In this document: one piece after another, positions 18,282 through 27,522 of the stretch
Layout: every line of letters begins with the position of its first letter
Position numbering within the stretch: the first letter of the stretch is position 1
Assembly (NCBI GenBank): GCA_949948735.1
Contig: CATLGV010000002.1
Span: forward strand, 153,213-217,212
Source of the DNA: an uncultured Lachnospiraceae bacterium
Lineage (GTDB): Bacteria > Bacillota > Clostridia > Lachnospirales > Lachnospiraceae
Length of the DNA: 64,000 bases
Direction of reading: 5' to 3'
Notes under the pieces: generated by a model
The model's database searches: none
What the model saw: the letters and a program-made list of their open reading frames with translations, nothing else
Told to the model about the DNA's origin: nothing
Position numbers and translations under genes: made by a program

Positions 18282-19574
18282 ATGTTATTGATAAAGAACG
18301 GATTTGTGGTAGATCCTGCAAATGGCGTTGCCGGGAAGGCAGACGTCGCGATACAGGACGGAAAGATTTTAAAGGTAAGCGACAGCCCTTCGGAAATCGG
18401 GTCCGCCCTTTTGCCGCAGGACTGTGAAGTGATTGACGCAAAGGGATGCGTTGTTGCGCCCGGGCTTGTGGATGTGCATGTGCACTTCCGCGATCCCGGG
18501 TTCACGCATAAGGAGGATATAGAGACCGGCGCAAGAGCAGCGTTAAAGGGCGGCTTCACCAGCGTGGTGCTGATGGCAAATACAAAGCCCCCCGTGGATA
18601 ACGTAGAAACAATCACATATGTTATTGAAAAGGGGAAAGCGACGGATTTAAAGGTCTATACCTGTGCGAATATTACAAAGGGAATGGCGGGCAGAGAGCT
18701 GACGGAGATGGACAAGCTCTGCAGACACGGGGCTGTGGGCTTTACCGACGACGGGATTCCCATTATGGACGCCGGGCTTCTGGAGCGGGCGATGACAGAG
18801 GCGGCCGGTCTGGGCGTGCCGCTGAGCCTGCATGAGGAAAATCCTGCGTTGATTGTCAATAACGGGGTGAATCGGGGAAAGGCATCGGAATACTTTGGCA
18901 TAGGCGGTTCTCCGCGGGAAGCGGAGATTTCGTTGATTGAGCGGGATCTGGAGCTTGCTTTGAAAACGAATGTTATTTTAAATATTCAGCACATCAGCAC
19001 GAAGGAGGGCGTGGCGCTTGTGCGGCAGGCCAAACGCCGCGGCGCCAACATTCATGCGGAGGCTGCGCCGCATCATTTCAGCCTGACCGAGGATGCGGTT
19101 ATTGAATACGGCACACTGGCCAAAATGAATCCGCCCCTGCGTGAGGAGGCGGACCGGCTTGCGATTATAGAGGGCCTGAGGGACGGGACGATCGATGTGA
19201 TTGCGACGGACCATGCGCCGCACAGCAGGGAAGAGAAGGAGCGTCCGCTGACGGAGGCGCCAAGCGGCATTATCGGCCTGGAGACGGCGCTGCCGCTTGG
19301 CATAACCAACCTGGTCGATAAGGGACAGCTGACGCTGGATGCACTGATTGCCTGCATGACAGTCCATCCGGCCAGGCTTTACCGGCTGGATGCGGGGACC
19401 CTTTCGGCGGGGGCGCCGGCGGACATCGTTATTTTTGACGCGGACGCCGTACAGACAGTTGGAGGCTTTGCTTCAAAGTCCGCCAACTCTCCCTTTACGG
19501 GGCAGCGCCTCAAGGGTGTGGTGCGGTATACGATTGTCGACGGAAGGGTGGTTTATGCGGCAGCTGCAGGCTGA
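18282..19574 (+). CDS. pyrC: Dihydroorotase
   Basis: Third step of pyrimidine synthesis, closing carbamoyl-aspartate to dihydroorotate. The 430-residue protein is a class I dihydroorotase: metal motif VDVHVHFRDPG with the family-typical FRDPG, MANTKPPVDN, histidine ligands in NIQHIST and EAAPHHFSLT, the metal aspartate in VIATDHAPHS, and the late LETALPL block. GGAGGAAAG precedes the ATG. The other pyr genes here (pyrK, pyrD) lie 7 kb downstream on the same strand, separated by a carbohydrate transport locus. Confidence 0.97.
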   Translation: MLLIKNGFVVDPANGVAGKADVAIQDGKILKVSDSPSEIGSALLPQDCEVIDAKGCVVAPGLVDVHVHFRDPGFTHKEDIETGARAALKGGFTSVVLMANTKPPVDNVETITYVIEKGKATDLKVYTCANITKGMAGRELTEMDKLCRHGAVGFTDDGIPIMDAGLLERAMTEAAGLGVPLSLHEENPALIVNNGVNRGKASEYFGIGGSPREAEISLIERDLELALKTNVILNIQHISTKEGVALVRQAKRRGANIHAEAAPHHFSLTEDAVIEYGTLAKMNPPLREEADRLAIIEGLRDGTIDVIATDHAPHSREEKERPLTEAPSGIIGLETALPLGITNLVDKGQLTLDALIACMTVHPARLYRLDAGTLSAGAPADIVIFDADAVQTVGGFASKSANSPFTGQRLKGVVRYTIVDGRVVYAAAAG

Positions 19575-19615
19575 CCGCAGACCTTTGCCGACCGGGAGTA
19601 TATGTCCGCAAGGGT

Positions 19616-21946
19616 TTACTTCTCCTCCCGCATGGCGCTTGGCGTCACGCCGAAAATCTTCTTAAATGCGCGCCGGAAGCTGTTGGCATTGTTGTAGCCT
19701 ACGGAGAGATACAGCTCATTCAGGCTGGTATCCGTCTCTCTGATCAGGCGCGCAGCCTCATTCATTCGAATATTTTCCAGATAATTTGAAAAGTTAATTC
19801 CTGTCTTTTCCTTGAACATATGGGAGAAATAACTCTCCGAGATCTGAAATTCATCGGAAATCTTGTTCAGGCTCATGGACGGATCCATATAATTCTCCCG
19901 GATGTAGTTCTCGATGGCGGAAACCGGGTTCGTATCCTCGGTCTCTACGGTAAACAGCCGGCACAGGCGCAGCGCGATATCTTCACACAGCTTAAAGGAA
20001 ACATGCTGGTTAAAGCAGGCGTCCAATGCACGAATCTCCTCCTCGGGTGTATTCTGCGGCAGTGCAAATCTTGCCTTCAGAAGAGAATTGCGGATATCCG
20101 ACAGCAAAAACTGCAGCATATTGATGGGGAGCGAACGCTCCTCGATATTCTCCTGATGCAGCAGATTGAACAGCTCGAGTACCTGCGGCGTATTGCCCGA
20201 CGTAATAAAGCGGATGAGCTTCGTGGAAAGCTCCGGCGGATAGTAAAAGGCGTTGGAATCCTTCTTAATAAAGCTGTAAGGGTAGAATATGTAATTCTTG
20301 CTGGTATAGCTCACGGCTTCCACAGCCTGTTGATACGCCTCCCAGACATTCATAATGCTGTCCGTGCTTTTCCCGATGCCTGCAAGAAGCCATATGCCGT
20401 AAGTGTCCAGAAGATGGTTGTGCAGCTTGACAACCGCCTCGTTTGTCCGGATAATCAGATCCTTTTCCGCTTCCCTGCCGCAGACAAGCATGACGGCGTA
20501 GGTCCTGTCGGAGGGGCTGAAGCAGTAGAGCGGTGTTCCCAGATATTCCTGCAGGCCGTCCAGAACCAGATCATTGCATTCGGCGGGCGTACGCGCCTCA
20601 GCGGCGGCTTCGCTTTCCTCCGTTACATTATTGTATGCGACGACATACAGGCTGTTGTAGCACAGGGAATCGTCGTCGGGAATGCCAAGAAAGGCTTTTA
20701 TATAGTCGGCCTCCTCCTCGGAGGCAATCCAGCCCTTGATCAGCTGACGCACATAGGAGGTACAGATAATCGGCCGCTGGCTGTCCATGACCTCCTGTAA
20801 ATGAGAGGTCTCCTGCCTGGCTACCTGAAGCTCCTGCCCCAGCTTAAGAATCGGCTGCATATTGCGCCTGGAAAACAGCAGGATTAGGACGCCTCCTATT
20901 ATCAAAGCGGCAAAAAATAATACAAGGTGCATAATTTGCGTACGTGCAATCCTTGCGGTCGTCTCAAAGTCAGGGTAGGTATAATAATAGGTAAAGCCGG
21001 TCCTGGGAGAGCTGTACTGCCCAAGCGTGACAGGGACAGAGGCGAAATATTTATCAGAGGCTTCCGTATCGCCATGAACAAGCCTGCCAATCAGAGCTTC
21101 GGTAATGCCTGCGCTTTCCGGCGTATAGATGGACAGGGCGGGTTCATTATTTTGATTAAACATAGTGAGATTCCGATATTCATTATCCGTCTCGAGACAG
21201 GTAAAAAGGCTGGAAAGCTCCGACTTCTCCAGCACGAAGCAGACAACGGCGTCAATATTCAGATAATAGAGGTCGTTCAGATTAATAATATACATATAAT
21301 ACTGCTTGCTGTAGTTGGCGGCAATATTATCTATAGGAAGAAATTGGTAATAATATTCGGAGGATGTAAGAGCTTTCAGCCAGTTGTGATATTCCTGCTC
21401 GGAGTAGCGCTTCTCCCAGTCGTAATATCGGTACTGTGAAATAAACGTATTCTGGGAAAGAATATAGCCTGATTGGGGCAGATAGCAGAATACTTCATAA
21501 ATCGGAAGCAGGGATTCCGGGTATACGTCCGTGGAGAGCTCCGTATAAAGGGAGAAGCCCAGATCCATAAAGCGCGGGTCATCGGGGGGAAGCTTCGCAA
21601 GCTTTTTGAAGTCGCCGTTCTGTAACAGCTGGCGGCAATAGGCGTCCATGATGTTCAGATCCTTCTCAAAAAGCTCCACATCGCTCATCAGGGTGGCCTG
21701 CATCTGGTTCTCATACTGCAGACGTGCATTTTTTACGGTGAGGCTGTATAAGTAAAACAGCAGCATCAAAATAACAAGCAGAAAGACGCTGTAGGAAGTT
21801 GCCAACTTCATCATAAGATTCTGCTTATTCTTTGGTGAATTTGTATTGTTGTCGGTAGATTCTATGTCAAGCTGTATAGCATTTGCGTCAGTTTTCACCG
21901 GTTTTTCTCCTGATTTCACAAAAAAATGTATGAGGGATAAGCTCAT
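19616..21946 (-). CDS. Membrane-anchored AraC-family transcriptional regulator
   Basis: Regulator of 776 residues with its own sensor. The N-terminal cytoplasmic tail is about 45 residues, a first membrane helix is at 48-68, an extracellular region of about 270 residues (probably Cache-like) follows, and a second membrane helix is near 341-360 (IMHLVLFFAALIIGGVLIL). A long cytoplasmic linker leads to a double helix-turn-helix AraC domain in the last 100 residues (SLNKISDEFQISESYFSHMF and SVGYNNANSFRRAFKKIFG). Such one-protein sensor-regulators are common next to LplA/B/C-type oligosaccharide transporters in Firmicutes, and here the gene is divergent from one. It likely senses an extracellular sugar and activates that operon. 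No clear ribosome-binding site sits before ATG 21946; internal starts at about residue 45 would remove only the tail. Confidence 0.88.
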   Translation of the reverse strand: MSLSLIHFFVKSGEKPVKTDANAIQLDIESTDNNTNSPKNKQNLMMKLATSYSVFLLVILMLLFYLYSLTVKNARLQYENQMQATLMSDVELFEKDLNIMDAYCRQLLQNGDFKKLAKLPPDDPRFMDLGFSLYTELSTDVYPESLLPIYEVFCYLPQSGYILSQNTFISQYRYYDWEKRYSEQEYHNWLKALTSSEYYYQFLPIDNIAANYSKQYYMYIINLNDLYYLNIDAVVCFVLEKSELSSLFTCLETDNEYRNLTMFNQNNEPALSIYTPESAGITEALIGRLVHGDTEASDKYFASVPVTLGQYSSPRTGFTYYYTYPDFETTARIARTQIMHLVLFFAALIIGGVLILLFSRRNMQPILKLGQELQVARQETSHLQEVMDSQRPIICTSYVRQLIKGWIASEEEADYIKAFLGIPDDDSLCYNSLYVVAYNNVTEESEAAAEARTPAECNDLVLDGLQEYLGTPLYCFSPSDRTYAVMLVCGREAEKDLIIRTNEAVVKLHNHLLDTYGIWLLAGIGKSTDSIMNVWEAYQQAVEAVSYTSKNYIFYPYSFIKKDSNAFYYPPELSTKLIRFITSGNTPQVLELFNLLHQENIEERSLPINMLQFLLSDIRNSLLKARFALPQNTPEEEIRALDACFNQHVSFKLCEDIALRLCRLFTVETEDTNPVSAIENYIRENYMDPSMSLNKISDEFQISESYFSHMFKEKTGINFSNYLENIRMNEAARLIRETDTSLNELYLSVGYNNANSFRRAFKKIFGVTPSAMREEK

Positions 21947-22167
21947 TTTATCAGTTCCGGAGAAAAATTACAATACGTAAATGCGCCTCTAACGCCTTAA
22001 AATTCAACAATGTACAAATGGAGAACGCAAAATATGTATGCGACCTAAAATATTGTCGCTTGCGTGTAAGCTCTTTCAATGCTAAAGTACAAAGCAGGCA
22101 GGGGAAGACCGGAATGAGGCGTCTGCGCCTGCCACGCAAGAAAAACTAATTTTTAGGGAGGAAAGAA

Positions 22168-23841
22168 ATGAAGAAGAAAGCATTATCTTTACTTTTGGCA
22201 TCAACAATGGTTGTTTCATTGGCTGCATGCGGCGGCAAATCCGACGCACCGGCAAGCGATACAACCGACAATTCCAATTCGACTGCTACAGATAACAGCA
22301 GCACAACGACACCGGCGGCTGACACCAATACAAATACAGAAGCGCCGGCAGACACAGCAAGCGGTGAGAAGGCAGATTACCATGAGGTACTCAAGGACGG
22401 TATCACTATCGTAGTAGACGGTACCCTGACCGCTTCCGCTGACAACGGCCAGGCTGACTTTGAGAAGCAGTGGGAAGAGGCCGTAGGCATCGACCTGACA
22501 ATCCAGCAGCTTGACCACTCTGGTTATCAGGATGCGGTAGGACGTCTTTTCGCGGGCGGCGATTACCCCGACGCGATGATTATGGCTGCCGGAATGTTCA
22601 AGCAGTACGCGCCGACAGGCCTTCTGTGGGATTTGTCAGACGCTTACGCAAACGCAGAGTTCCAGAACAGAATCACTTTAACGGCAATCAATGAGAATCT
22701 GAAGGATAAGGACGGCCATCTGTACGGCTTTGCGCCGGCATATGGTAACGGCTGCGTTACATATGTAAAGAAGGCTTGGCTTGACGCGGTTGGCATTGAT
22801 GCAAGCTCTATCAAGACCTATGATGATTACTATAATATGTTAAAGGCATTCCATGACGGCGATCCCGACGGCAACGGCGTGGACGGCGATACCTACGGCG
22901 TTATCGCGGCAGGCTTCCTTGGCAACGAAGCTCCTTACATCAACTATCTGCCGGAGTTCTGGCAGGGCGCATATCCCGCTCTTTATCAGAAAGACGGCAA
23001 GTGGGTTGACGGCTTCCAGGAGGACGCGACAAAAGAGGCGCTTCTGAGATTGCAGCAGGCATACGCAGACGGCGCAATTGATCCGGAGACGCTGACGGCA
23101 TCTACCAAGATTGCGCGTGAGAAGTGGTTCTCCAACGATCAGAAGGGTTCCGCAGGCGTGTTCACATACTGGGCAGGTACATGGTATCAGAATCTGACGG
23201 ATAACCTGATTAAGAATGAAGTGAATGAAGAGCTGGTACAGCTTCCGCCTATTAAGGAAATTACGGATACCTTCGGTGGCTACCTTAACAGAGAGGCGCC
23301 GGTATGGGTTATCATCGATCAGGGCGATCCCGTACGCAATCAGGCAGTTTTCGACGCATTGTTTGACACGATGTTAGACGGCGACGTTGTACAGACCCTC
23401 TGGGTATACGGTGCAGAGGATGTTCACTGGTCCACAAAGGCAGAGGAGTTTACAACCAACGCAGGTACGGACAAAGAGAAGTCCTATTCCTATGCGGATG
23501 GCGAGTTCCATATGAAGCCGTCACCGAACGACCCGAATACGCTTTGGAAGAAGAACCACTTGGATTCAGCGCTCGTAATCAGCCCGTTGACAAACGGATT
23601 TACAGCGGAGTCTGACCTTATGGCGGAAGGTAACAAGTTCTTTACGGAGAACTGCGTAGACGCTCCTTCTACACCGGTTTCCGAGACTTATACGAACGAG
23701 TCCGGTACCATCTATGACGCGAAGCTGGCAGTTGTTACCGCAGTAGTAGTAGACGGCGGCGACGTAGACGCGGCAATGCAGACCTATGTTGATACGGTAG
23801 GCAGCATCGTTGACCAGTGCTTAGCTGAGCTGAATCAGTAA
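22168..23841 (+). CDS. Extracellular solute-binding lipoprotein of a carbohydrate ABC transporter
   Basis: Sugar-binding lipoprotein of 557 residues that delivers substrate to the permeases encoded downstream. Signal peptide with lipobox LAAC and acylated Cys at about residue 21, a Thr/Asn/Ser-rich linker to about residue 60, then a family-1 binding fold (ITIVVDGTLTASADNG, FEKQWEEAVGIDLTIQQLDHSGYQ). A calcium-loop-like DGDPDGNGVDGD lies near residue 230. The size and partner genes match the LipO/LplA group used for complex oligosaccharides. AGGGAGGAAAG is optimally placed. Codon use is strongly biased to preferred codons, suggesting high expression. Confidence 0.92.
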   Translation: MKKKALSLLLASTMVVSLAACGGKSDAPASDTTDNSNSTATDNSSTTTPAADTNTNTEAPADTASGEKADYHEVLKDGITIVVDGTLTASADNGQADFEKQWEEAVGIDLTIQQLDHSGYQDAVGRLFAGGDYPDAMIMAAGMFKQYAPTGLLWDLSDAYANAEFQNRITLTAINENLKDKDGHLYGFAPAYGNGCVTYVKKAWLDAVGIDASSIKTYDDYYNMLKAFHDGDPDGNGVDGDTYGVIAAGFLGNEAPYINYLPEFWQGAYPALYQKDGKWVDGFQEDATKEALLRLQQAYADGAIDPETLTASTKIAREKWFSNDQKGSAGVFTYWAGTWYQNLTDNLIKNEVNEELVQLPPIKEITDTFGGYLNREAPVWVIIDQGDPVRNQAVFDALFDTMLDGDVVQTLWVYGAEDVHWSTKAEEFTTNAGTDKEKSYSYADGEFHMKPSPNDPNTLWKKNHLDSALVISPLTNGFTAESDLMAEGNKFFTENCVDAPSTPVSETYTNESGTIYDAKLAVVTAVVVDGGDVDAAMQTYVDTVGSIVDQCLAELNQ

Positions 23842-23875
23842 TCGGTTTGTATCCGAATGAGATGAATAAGATGAT

Positions 23876-23899
23876 ATCCTGCCCCATCCGGGGCGGGAT
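23876..23899 (+). promoter_or_regulatory. Intercistronic GC-rich hairpin after the binding-protein gene
   Basis: ATCCTGCCCC and GGGGCGGGAT pair across a four-base loop (with one G-U) 35 bases after the binding-protein stop. No T run follows, so it is more likely a transcript-stabilising hairpin that keeps binding-protein mRNA above permease mRNA than a terminator. That role is inferred from similar operons. Confidence 0.55.
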
Positions 23900-24045
23900 A
23901 TGGATGAACTGTCCGGAATACGCTTTATAAAGTAATTTGGGGCAGTTCATTACGCTAAGGAGCTGTTTGGTTCCTAAGGAAGTGTGGCCGTTCCTATCCG
24001 GTCACGGCAAAGGTGATATAAGGAAGCAGAAAGGAAGAGAACGGT

Positions 24046-25008
24046 ATGGCTAAGAAAAAAGTTATGACCTCCGGCGGCGTGGAAGTTCGTCAGAAACCGC
24101 TCGGGCTTCGGATATGGAATAACAGGGGTTATTACATTATGTTTATCCCTGTGCTCGTGTTTTTGTTGATTATGCATTATTGGCCGATGCTGGGCGTGCG
24201 CTACGCGTTTTACGATTATAAGCCGGTAGGAACGCCGACGCCTGTCGGGTTCGCACATTTTCAGAAGATGTTCTCAACGCCGGCGTTCTGGACAGCGTTC
24301 TGGAATACGCTGGAGCTGAGTATTGCCAACCTGCTGTTGACGAATGTTGCGGCGGTGGTGGTATCCATTTTCCTGAACGAAATGAAAAATCTGTTTGCAA
24401 AGAAGACCCTGCAGACTATTATATATTTACCGCACTTTATGTCCTGGGCGGTAGTGGCGTCCATCTTCAGCTTGTTCCTGTCCCCGTCAAGCACCGGTAT
24501 GGTAAACGGTATCCTGAGAGACTGGGGGATCCTGGGGGAAGCGGATAAGAATATTTATTTCCTCGCAAACACCTCGTGGTGGCGGCCGATTTACTGGTTT
24601 ATTCAGGTGTGGAAGGAGACCGGCTGGGGCACGATTATTTATCTGGCGACCTTGTCCGGCATCAATCCGGAGCTGTATGAGGCGGCCGATATCGACGGCG
24701 CGAGCCGCATGCAGAAGATACGCTTCGTAACGCTGCCGGCGCTGGCGAATACGATTATCACCGTATTGATTCTGAACCTTGCAAAGGTTATGAACCTGTT
24801 TGAGTCCGTATTCGTACTTTACAACAACGCGGTTTATGAGGTATCGGACGTTATCGCTACATACATCTATCGCCAGACCTTCGCGATTGCGCTGCCCAAT
24901 TACGGATATTCAACCGCGGTAGGCTTGTTCCGTTCACTGGTGGGCTGTGTGCTTGTTCTGGCTTGTAACCAGGCCAGCAAGAAGGTTCGCGGCCGCGGTA
25001 TCGTATAG
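24046..25008 (+). CDS. Carbohydrate ABC transporter permease, LplB type
   Basis: Membrane permease of 320 residues with six predicted helices (first at about 28-48, IMFIPVLVFLLIMHYWPMLG). The EAA loop that docks on the ATPase is visible as YEAADIDGASRMQKIRFVTLPAL near residue 210. Pattern and length match LplB-like permeases (COG4209). It pairs with the next gene. No ATP-binding subunit is encoded here, as is usual for this group, which shares an MsmX-type ATPase encoded elsewhere. Confidence 0.92.
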   Translation: MAKKKVMTSGGVEVRQKPLGLRIWNNRGYYIMFIPVLVFLLIMHYWPMLGVRYAFYDYKPVGTPTPVGFAHFQKMFSTPAFWTAFWNTLELSIANLLLTNVAAVVVSIFLNEMKNLFAKKTLQTIIYLPHFMSWAVVASIFSLFLSPSSTGMVNGILRDWGILGEADKNIYFLANTSWWRPIYWFIQVWKETGWGTIIYLATLSGINPELYEAADIDGASRMQKIRFVTLPALANTIITVLILNLAKVMNLFESVFVLYNNAVYEVSDVIATYIYRQTFAIALPNYGYSTAVGLFRSLVGCVLVLACNQASKKVRGRGIV

Positions 25009-25019
25009 GAGGTGTGAAG

Positions 25020-25886
25020 ATGGCAGAGGAAAAGTTAGTCTATAAAAAGCCAAAGACGAAAGTACATGTCTTTGACGTTGTGAACTATATCGTATTTATC
25101 TTGGTCGGCCTGATTATCATCGTGCCGATTTGGAAGGTTATTGTGGACTCCCTGAATGCGGTCGGCGTATATCAGTTCCAGCTGTGGCCCAATTCCTTTA
25201 CGCTGGACGGATACAAGACCATTATTCACACCAAGCTGCTGTATATGCCGTTTGTTATATCGGTTGTCAGTACGTTGCTGGGAACGCTGTTAGGATTGGT
25301 ATTATCCACACTTGGCGGCTATGTGCTGGTTCAGTTTGAGATGCCGGGGCGCAACATTTTCGCGTATATCCTGCTCTTCACGATGATTTTCTCGGGCGGT
25401 ATGATACCGGAGTATCTGGTTATGAAGCAGTTGGGACTGGTAAATAACTGGTGGATTTTGGTTGTAAAACACGGTATGAACGTGTATAATCTGGTATTGA
25501 TGAGGAACTTCTTTGAGGGTATTCCCGGATCCCTGTACGAGGCGGCAAAGATTGACGGCTGTTCCCCGATGGGAATATTCTTCAGGATAGTCCTTCCGCT
25601 TTCCAAGGCGGCGCTGGCGTCCATCGGCCTGATGTTCTCCGTAGCGGTTTGGAACGATTACTCGACGGTGAAGATCTATATTACCGACCCGGATCAGGTA
25701 AACTTCCAGTATAAGCTGCGAAACATGGTTATGGACGGCGATACGCCGACAACGGCATATAAGGTGTCGCAGACAACCTTGTATAATGCGGGTATCATCG
25801 CGGCGGTACTTCCCTTCATGGTATTGTATCCGTTCCTGCAGAAGTATTTCGTTAAGGGCGTTAATATCGGTGCCGTTAAGGAGTAA
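25020..25886 (+). CDS. Carbohydrate ABC transporter permease, LplC/YtcP type
   Basis: Second permease subunit, 288 residues, six helices, with the EAA loop YEAAKIDGCSPMGIFFRIVLPLS near residue 180. The C-terminus KYFVKGVNIGAVKE is the conserved tail of YtcP/LplC permeases and supports the reading. I chose ATG 25020 because AGGAGG at 25008-25013 is six bases upstream; a GTG six bases earlier overlaps the Shine-Dalgarno site. The gene follows LplB by 11 bases. Confidence 0.93.
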   Translation: MAEEKLVYKKPKTKVHVFDVVNYIVFILVGLIIIVPIWKVIVDSLNAVGVYQFQLWPNSFTLDGYKTIIHTKLLYMPFVISVVSTLLGTLLGLVLSTLGGYVLVQFEMPGRNIFAYILLFTMIFSGGMIPEYLVMKQLGLVNNWWILVVKHGMNVYNLVLMRNFFEGIPGSLYEAAKIDGCSPMGIFFRIVLPLSKAALASIGLMFSVAVWNDYSTVKIYITDPDQVNFQYKLRNMVMDGDTPTTAYKVSQTTLYNAGIIAAVLPFMVLYPFLQKYFVKGVNIGAVKE

Positions 25887-25901
25887 AACCAAGAGGAGCA
25901 T

Positions 25902-25931
25902 GAAAAGGGAAACGTTTTGTTTCCCTTTTTT
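25902..25931 (+). terminator. Terminator after the permease genes
   Basis: AAAAGGGAAAC and GTTTCCCTTTT form an 11-bp stem followed by Ts. It lies between the permease and the esterase gene, so the esterase may be reached only by read-through or from an unseen promoter. Confidence 0.8.
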
Positions 25932-25962
25932 GTCCTTCACGAAGAATATAAGGGAGGCAGCA

Positions 25963-26664
25963 ATGAAAAAAATTTTTTGGGCGTCGGACTCGACGGTGCA
26001 GACAAATAAGGTCTTTACCTATCCGCAGACCGGCATTGGACAGATGCTTTATCTGTATCTGAAGGATGATGTGACGGTGGTAAACCGCGCAAGAAACGGC
26101 AGAAGCACAAAGAGCTTCATTGACCAGGGGCGGCTTGCAAGGATTGAAGAGGAAATCGGGGAAGGGGATTTTCTGTTTATCCAGTTCGGGCATAACGACG
26201 AAAAAATCGACGATCCCGCCCGTTATACGGAGCCGTTTTCGACCTTTATGGAAAATCTGGAGACTTATATCTGTGTGGCGCACGCCCACGGCGCGTATCC
26301 GGTCCTGATAACCCCGCTCGAGCGCAGATGCTTTGTGGATGAGAAGCATCTTGGCAATGGGGATCACTCCGAGTATGTGGCCGCAATCAAGCAGACGGCC
26401 GAGAAAAACAAAGTGCCACTCATAGACCTGTACAGCATGAGCCGCGCAGCGCTCAAGCAGGCGGGAGAGGAAAAAAGCCGCGCGTGGTATATGAACTTTG
26501 ACAAGGGGCTTTACGACAATTATCCGGACGGAAAGGACGACAATACGCATCTGCGGTACGAGGGCGCCGTGATGTACGCGGGGCTGATCGCCAAAGGGCT
26601 TGAGGAGCTTGGCGGCGTTTACGGGGCGCTGCTGACCAGTGCGGAAGAAGAAGCAGAAAAATAA
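25963..26664 (+). CDS. SGNH-hydrolase, rhamnogalacturonan acetylesterase-like
   Basis: Predicted carbohydrate esterase of 233 residues without a signal peptide, so cytoplasmic. Block I is FWASDSTVQTN with the nucleophile Ser (ASDST in place of the usual GDST), block II includes VVNRARNGRSTKSF, block III is FIQFGHNDEK with the oxyanion Asn, and block V is DDNTHLRYEGA carrying the Asp-x-x-His dyad. These are the hallmarks of the YesT/rhamnogalacturonan acetylesterase group. Its place directly behind an oligosaccharide importer suggests deacetylation of imported pectin fragments. GGGAGG lies before the ATG. Confidence 0.85.
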   Translation: MKKIFWASDSTVQTNKVFTYPQTGIGQMLYLYLKDDVTVVNRARNGRSTKSFIDQGRLARIEEEIGEGDFLFIQFGHNDEKIDDPARYTEPFSTFMENLETYICVAHAHGAYPVLITPLERRCFVDEKHLGNGDHSEYVAAIKQTAEKNKVPLIDLYSMSRAALKQAGEEKSRAWYMNFDKGLYDNYPDGKDDNTHLRYEGAVMYAGLIAKGLEELGGVYGALLTSAEEEAEK

Positions 26665-26679
26665 TCTGCTTCTTTTTTT
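26648..26679 (+). terminator. Terminator overlapping the esterase stop
   Basis: AAGAAGCAGA pairs with TCTGCTTCTT across a short loop containing the stop codon, followed by a T run. It closes the carbohydrate locus. Confidence 0.85.
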
Positions 26680-26736
26680 ATGCAAAAGGATGTGGTACGA
26701 TAGGAGAGAAACAAAAGGTCTTTTGGAGGGATGCTT

Positions 26737-27522
26737 GTGGAGGGAAAGAAAAAAGAAACAGGTGTTGTGTATCGACAGCAGGAGATTGCGACAGGGATTT
26801 TTGACATGTGGATAGAGACTACGCTTGCCGCGCAGGCAAGAGCTGGACAGTTTATCAGCGTGTATACGCAGGACAAGTCCATGCTGCTGCCGCGGCCGAT
26901 CAGTATTTGCGAGGCGGATGCGGCAAACGGCAGGCTGCGCATTGTGTACCGCGTGGCGGGGAAGGGCACGAAGGAGTTTTCCGGCTATCGCGCGGGAACG
27001 CGGGTGGACATCCTCGGGACGCTGGGAAACGGTTTCCCGTCGGCTGAGGCTGTGGGAAAGCGGGCCTTTCTCATCGGGGGCGGCATCGGGATACCGCCGA
27101 TGCTTGCGCTTGCGAAGGAAATGGAGGGCGCCGCATCCAGAGATATTATTCTGGGATACCGGAATAACGAGCTGTTTCTGTCGGAGGAGCTGATGCGGTA
27201 CGGCATGGTGCATATCGCGACCGAGGACGGCAGCGCGGGGGTAAAAGGAAATGTGATGGATGCGATTGCGGCAAACGAGATGCAGGCGGACGTGATTTTT
27301 GCGTGCGGGCCGCTGCCGATGCTCAGGGCCGTAAAGGAATACGCGCAGGCGCACGACATTCCCGCATATATTTCGCTGGAGGAGCGGATGGCCTGCGGCG
27401 TGGGCGCCTGCCTTGGGTGCGTGGTAAAGACCCGGGAAAAGAACCATCATTCCCATGTAAATAACGCGCGTATTTGCACGGACGGACCGGTATATTTAGC
27501 GACGGAGGTGGAGCTTCCATGA
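26737..27522 (+). CDS. pyrK: Dihydroorotate dehydrogenase electron-transfer subunit
   Basis: Passes electrons from class 1B dihydroorotate dehydrogenase to NAD+. About 261 residues: FAD-binding domain with LPRPISICEAD, NAD-binding loop GGGIGIPPMLALAKE, and a C-terminal [2Fe-2S] centre with cysteines in MACGVGACLGCVVKT plus a later Cys near RIC. I prefer GTG 26737, six bases after GGAGGG; an ATG at 26731 directly abuts that site and would add only two residues. The stop overlaps the pyrD start by four bases, so the subunits are translationally coupled. Confidence 0.94.
   Translation: MEGKKKETGVVYRQQEIATGIFDMWIETTLAAQARAGQFISVYTQDKSMLLPRPISICEADAANGRLRIVYRVAGKGTKEFSGYRAGTRVDILGTLGNGFPSAEAVGKRAFLIGGGIGIPPMLALAKEMEGAASRDIILGYRNNELFLSEELMRYGMVHIATEDGSAGVKGNVMDAIAANEMQADVIFACGPLPMLRAVKEYAQAHDIPAYISLEERMACGVGACLGCVVKTREKNHHSHVNNARICTDGPVYLATEVELP

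Noticed and set aside
25876..27456. Long minus-strand open frame of over 500 codons across the esterase and pyrK genes
   Set aside because: It lies opposite clearly recognisable plus-strand genes, has low-complexity Arg/His-rich composition typical of antisense frames in this base composition, and has no ribosome-binding site or known motif.
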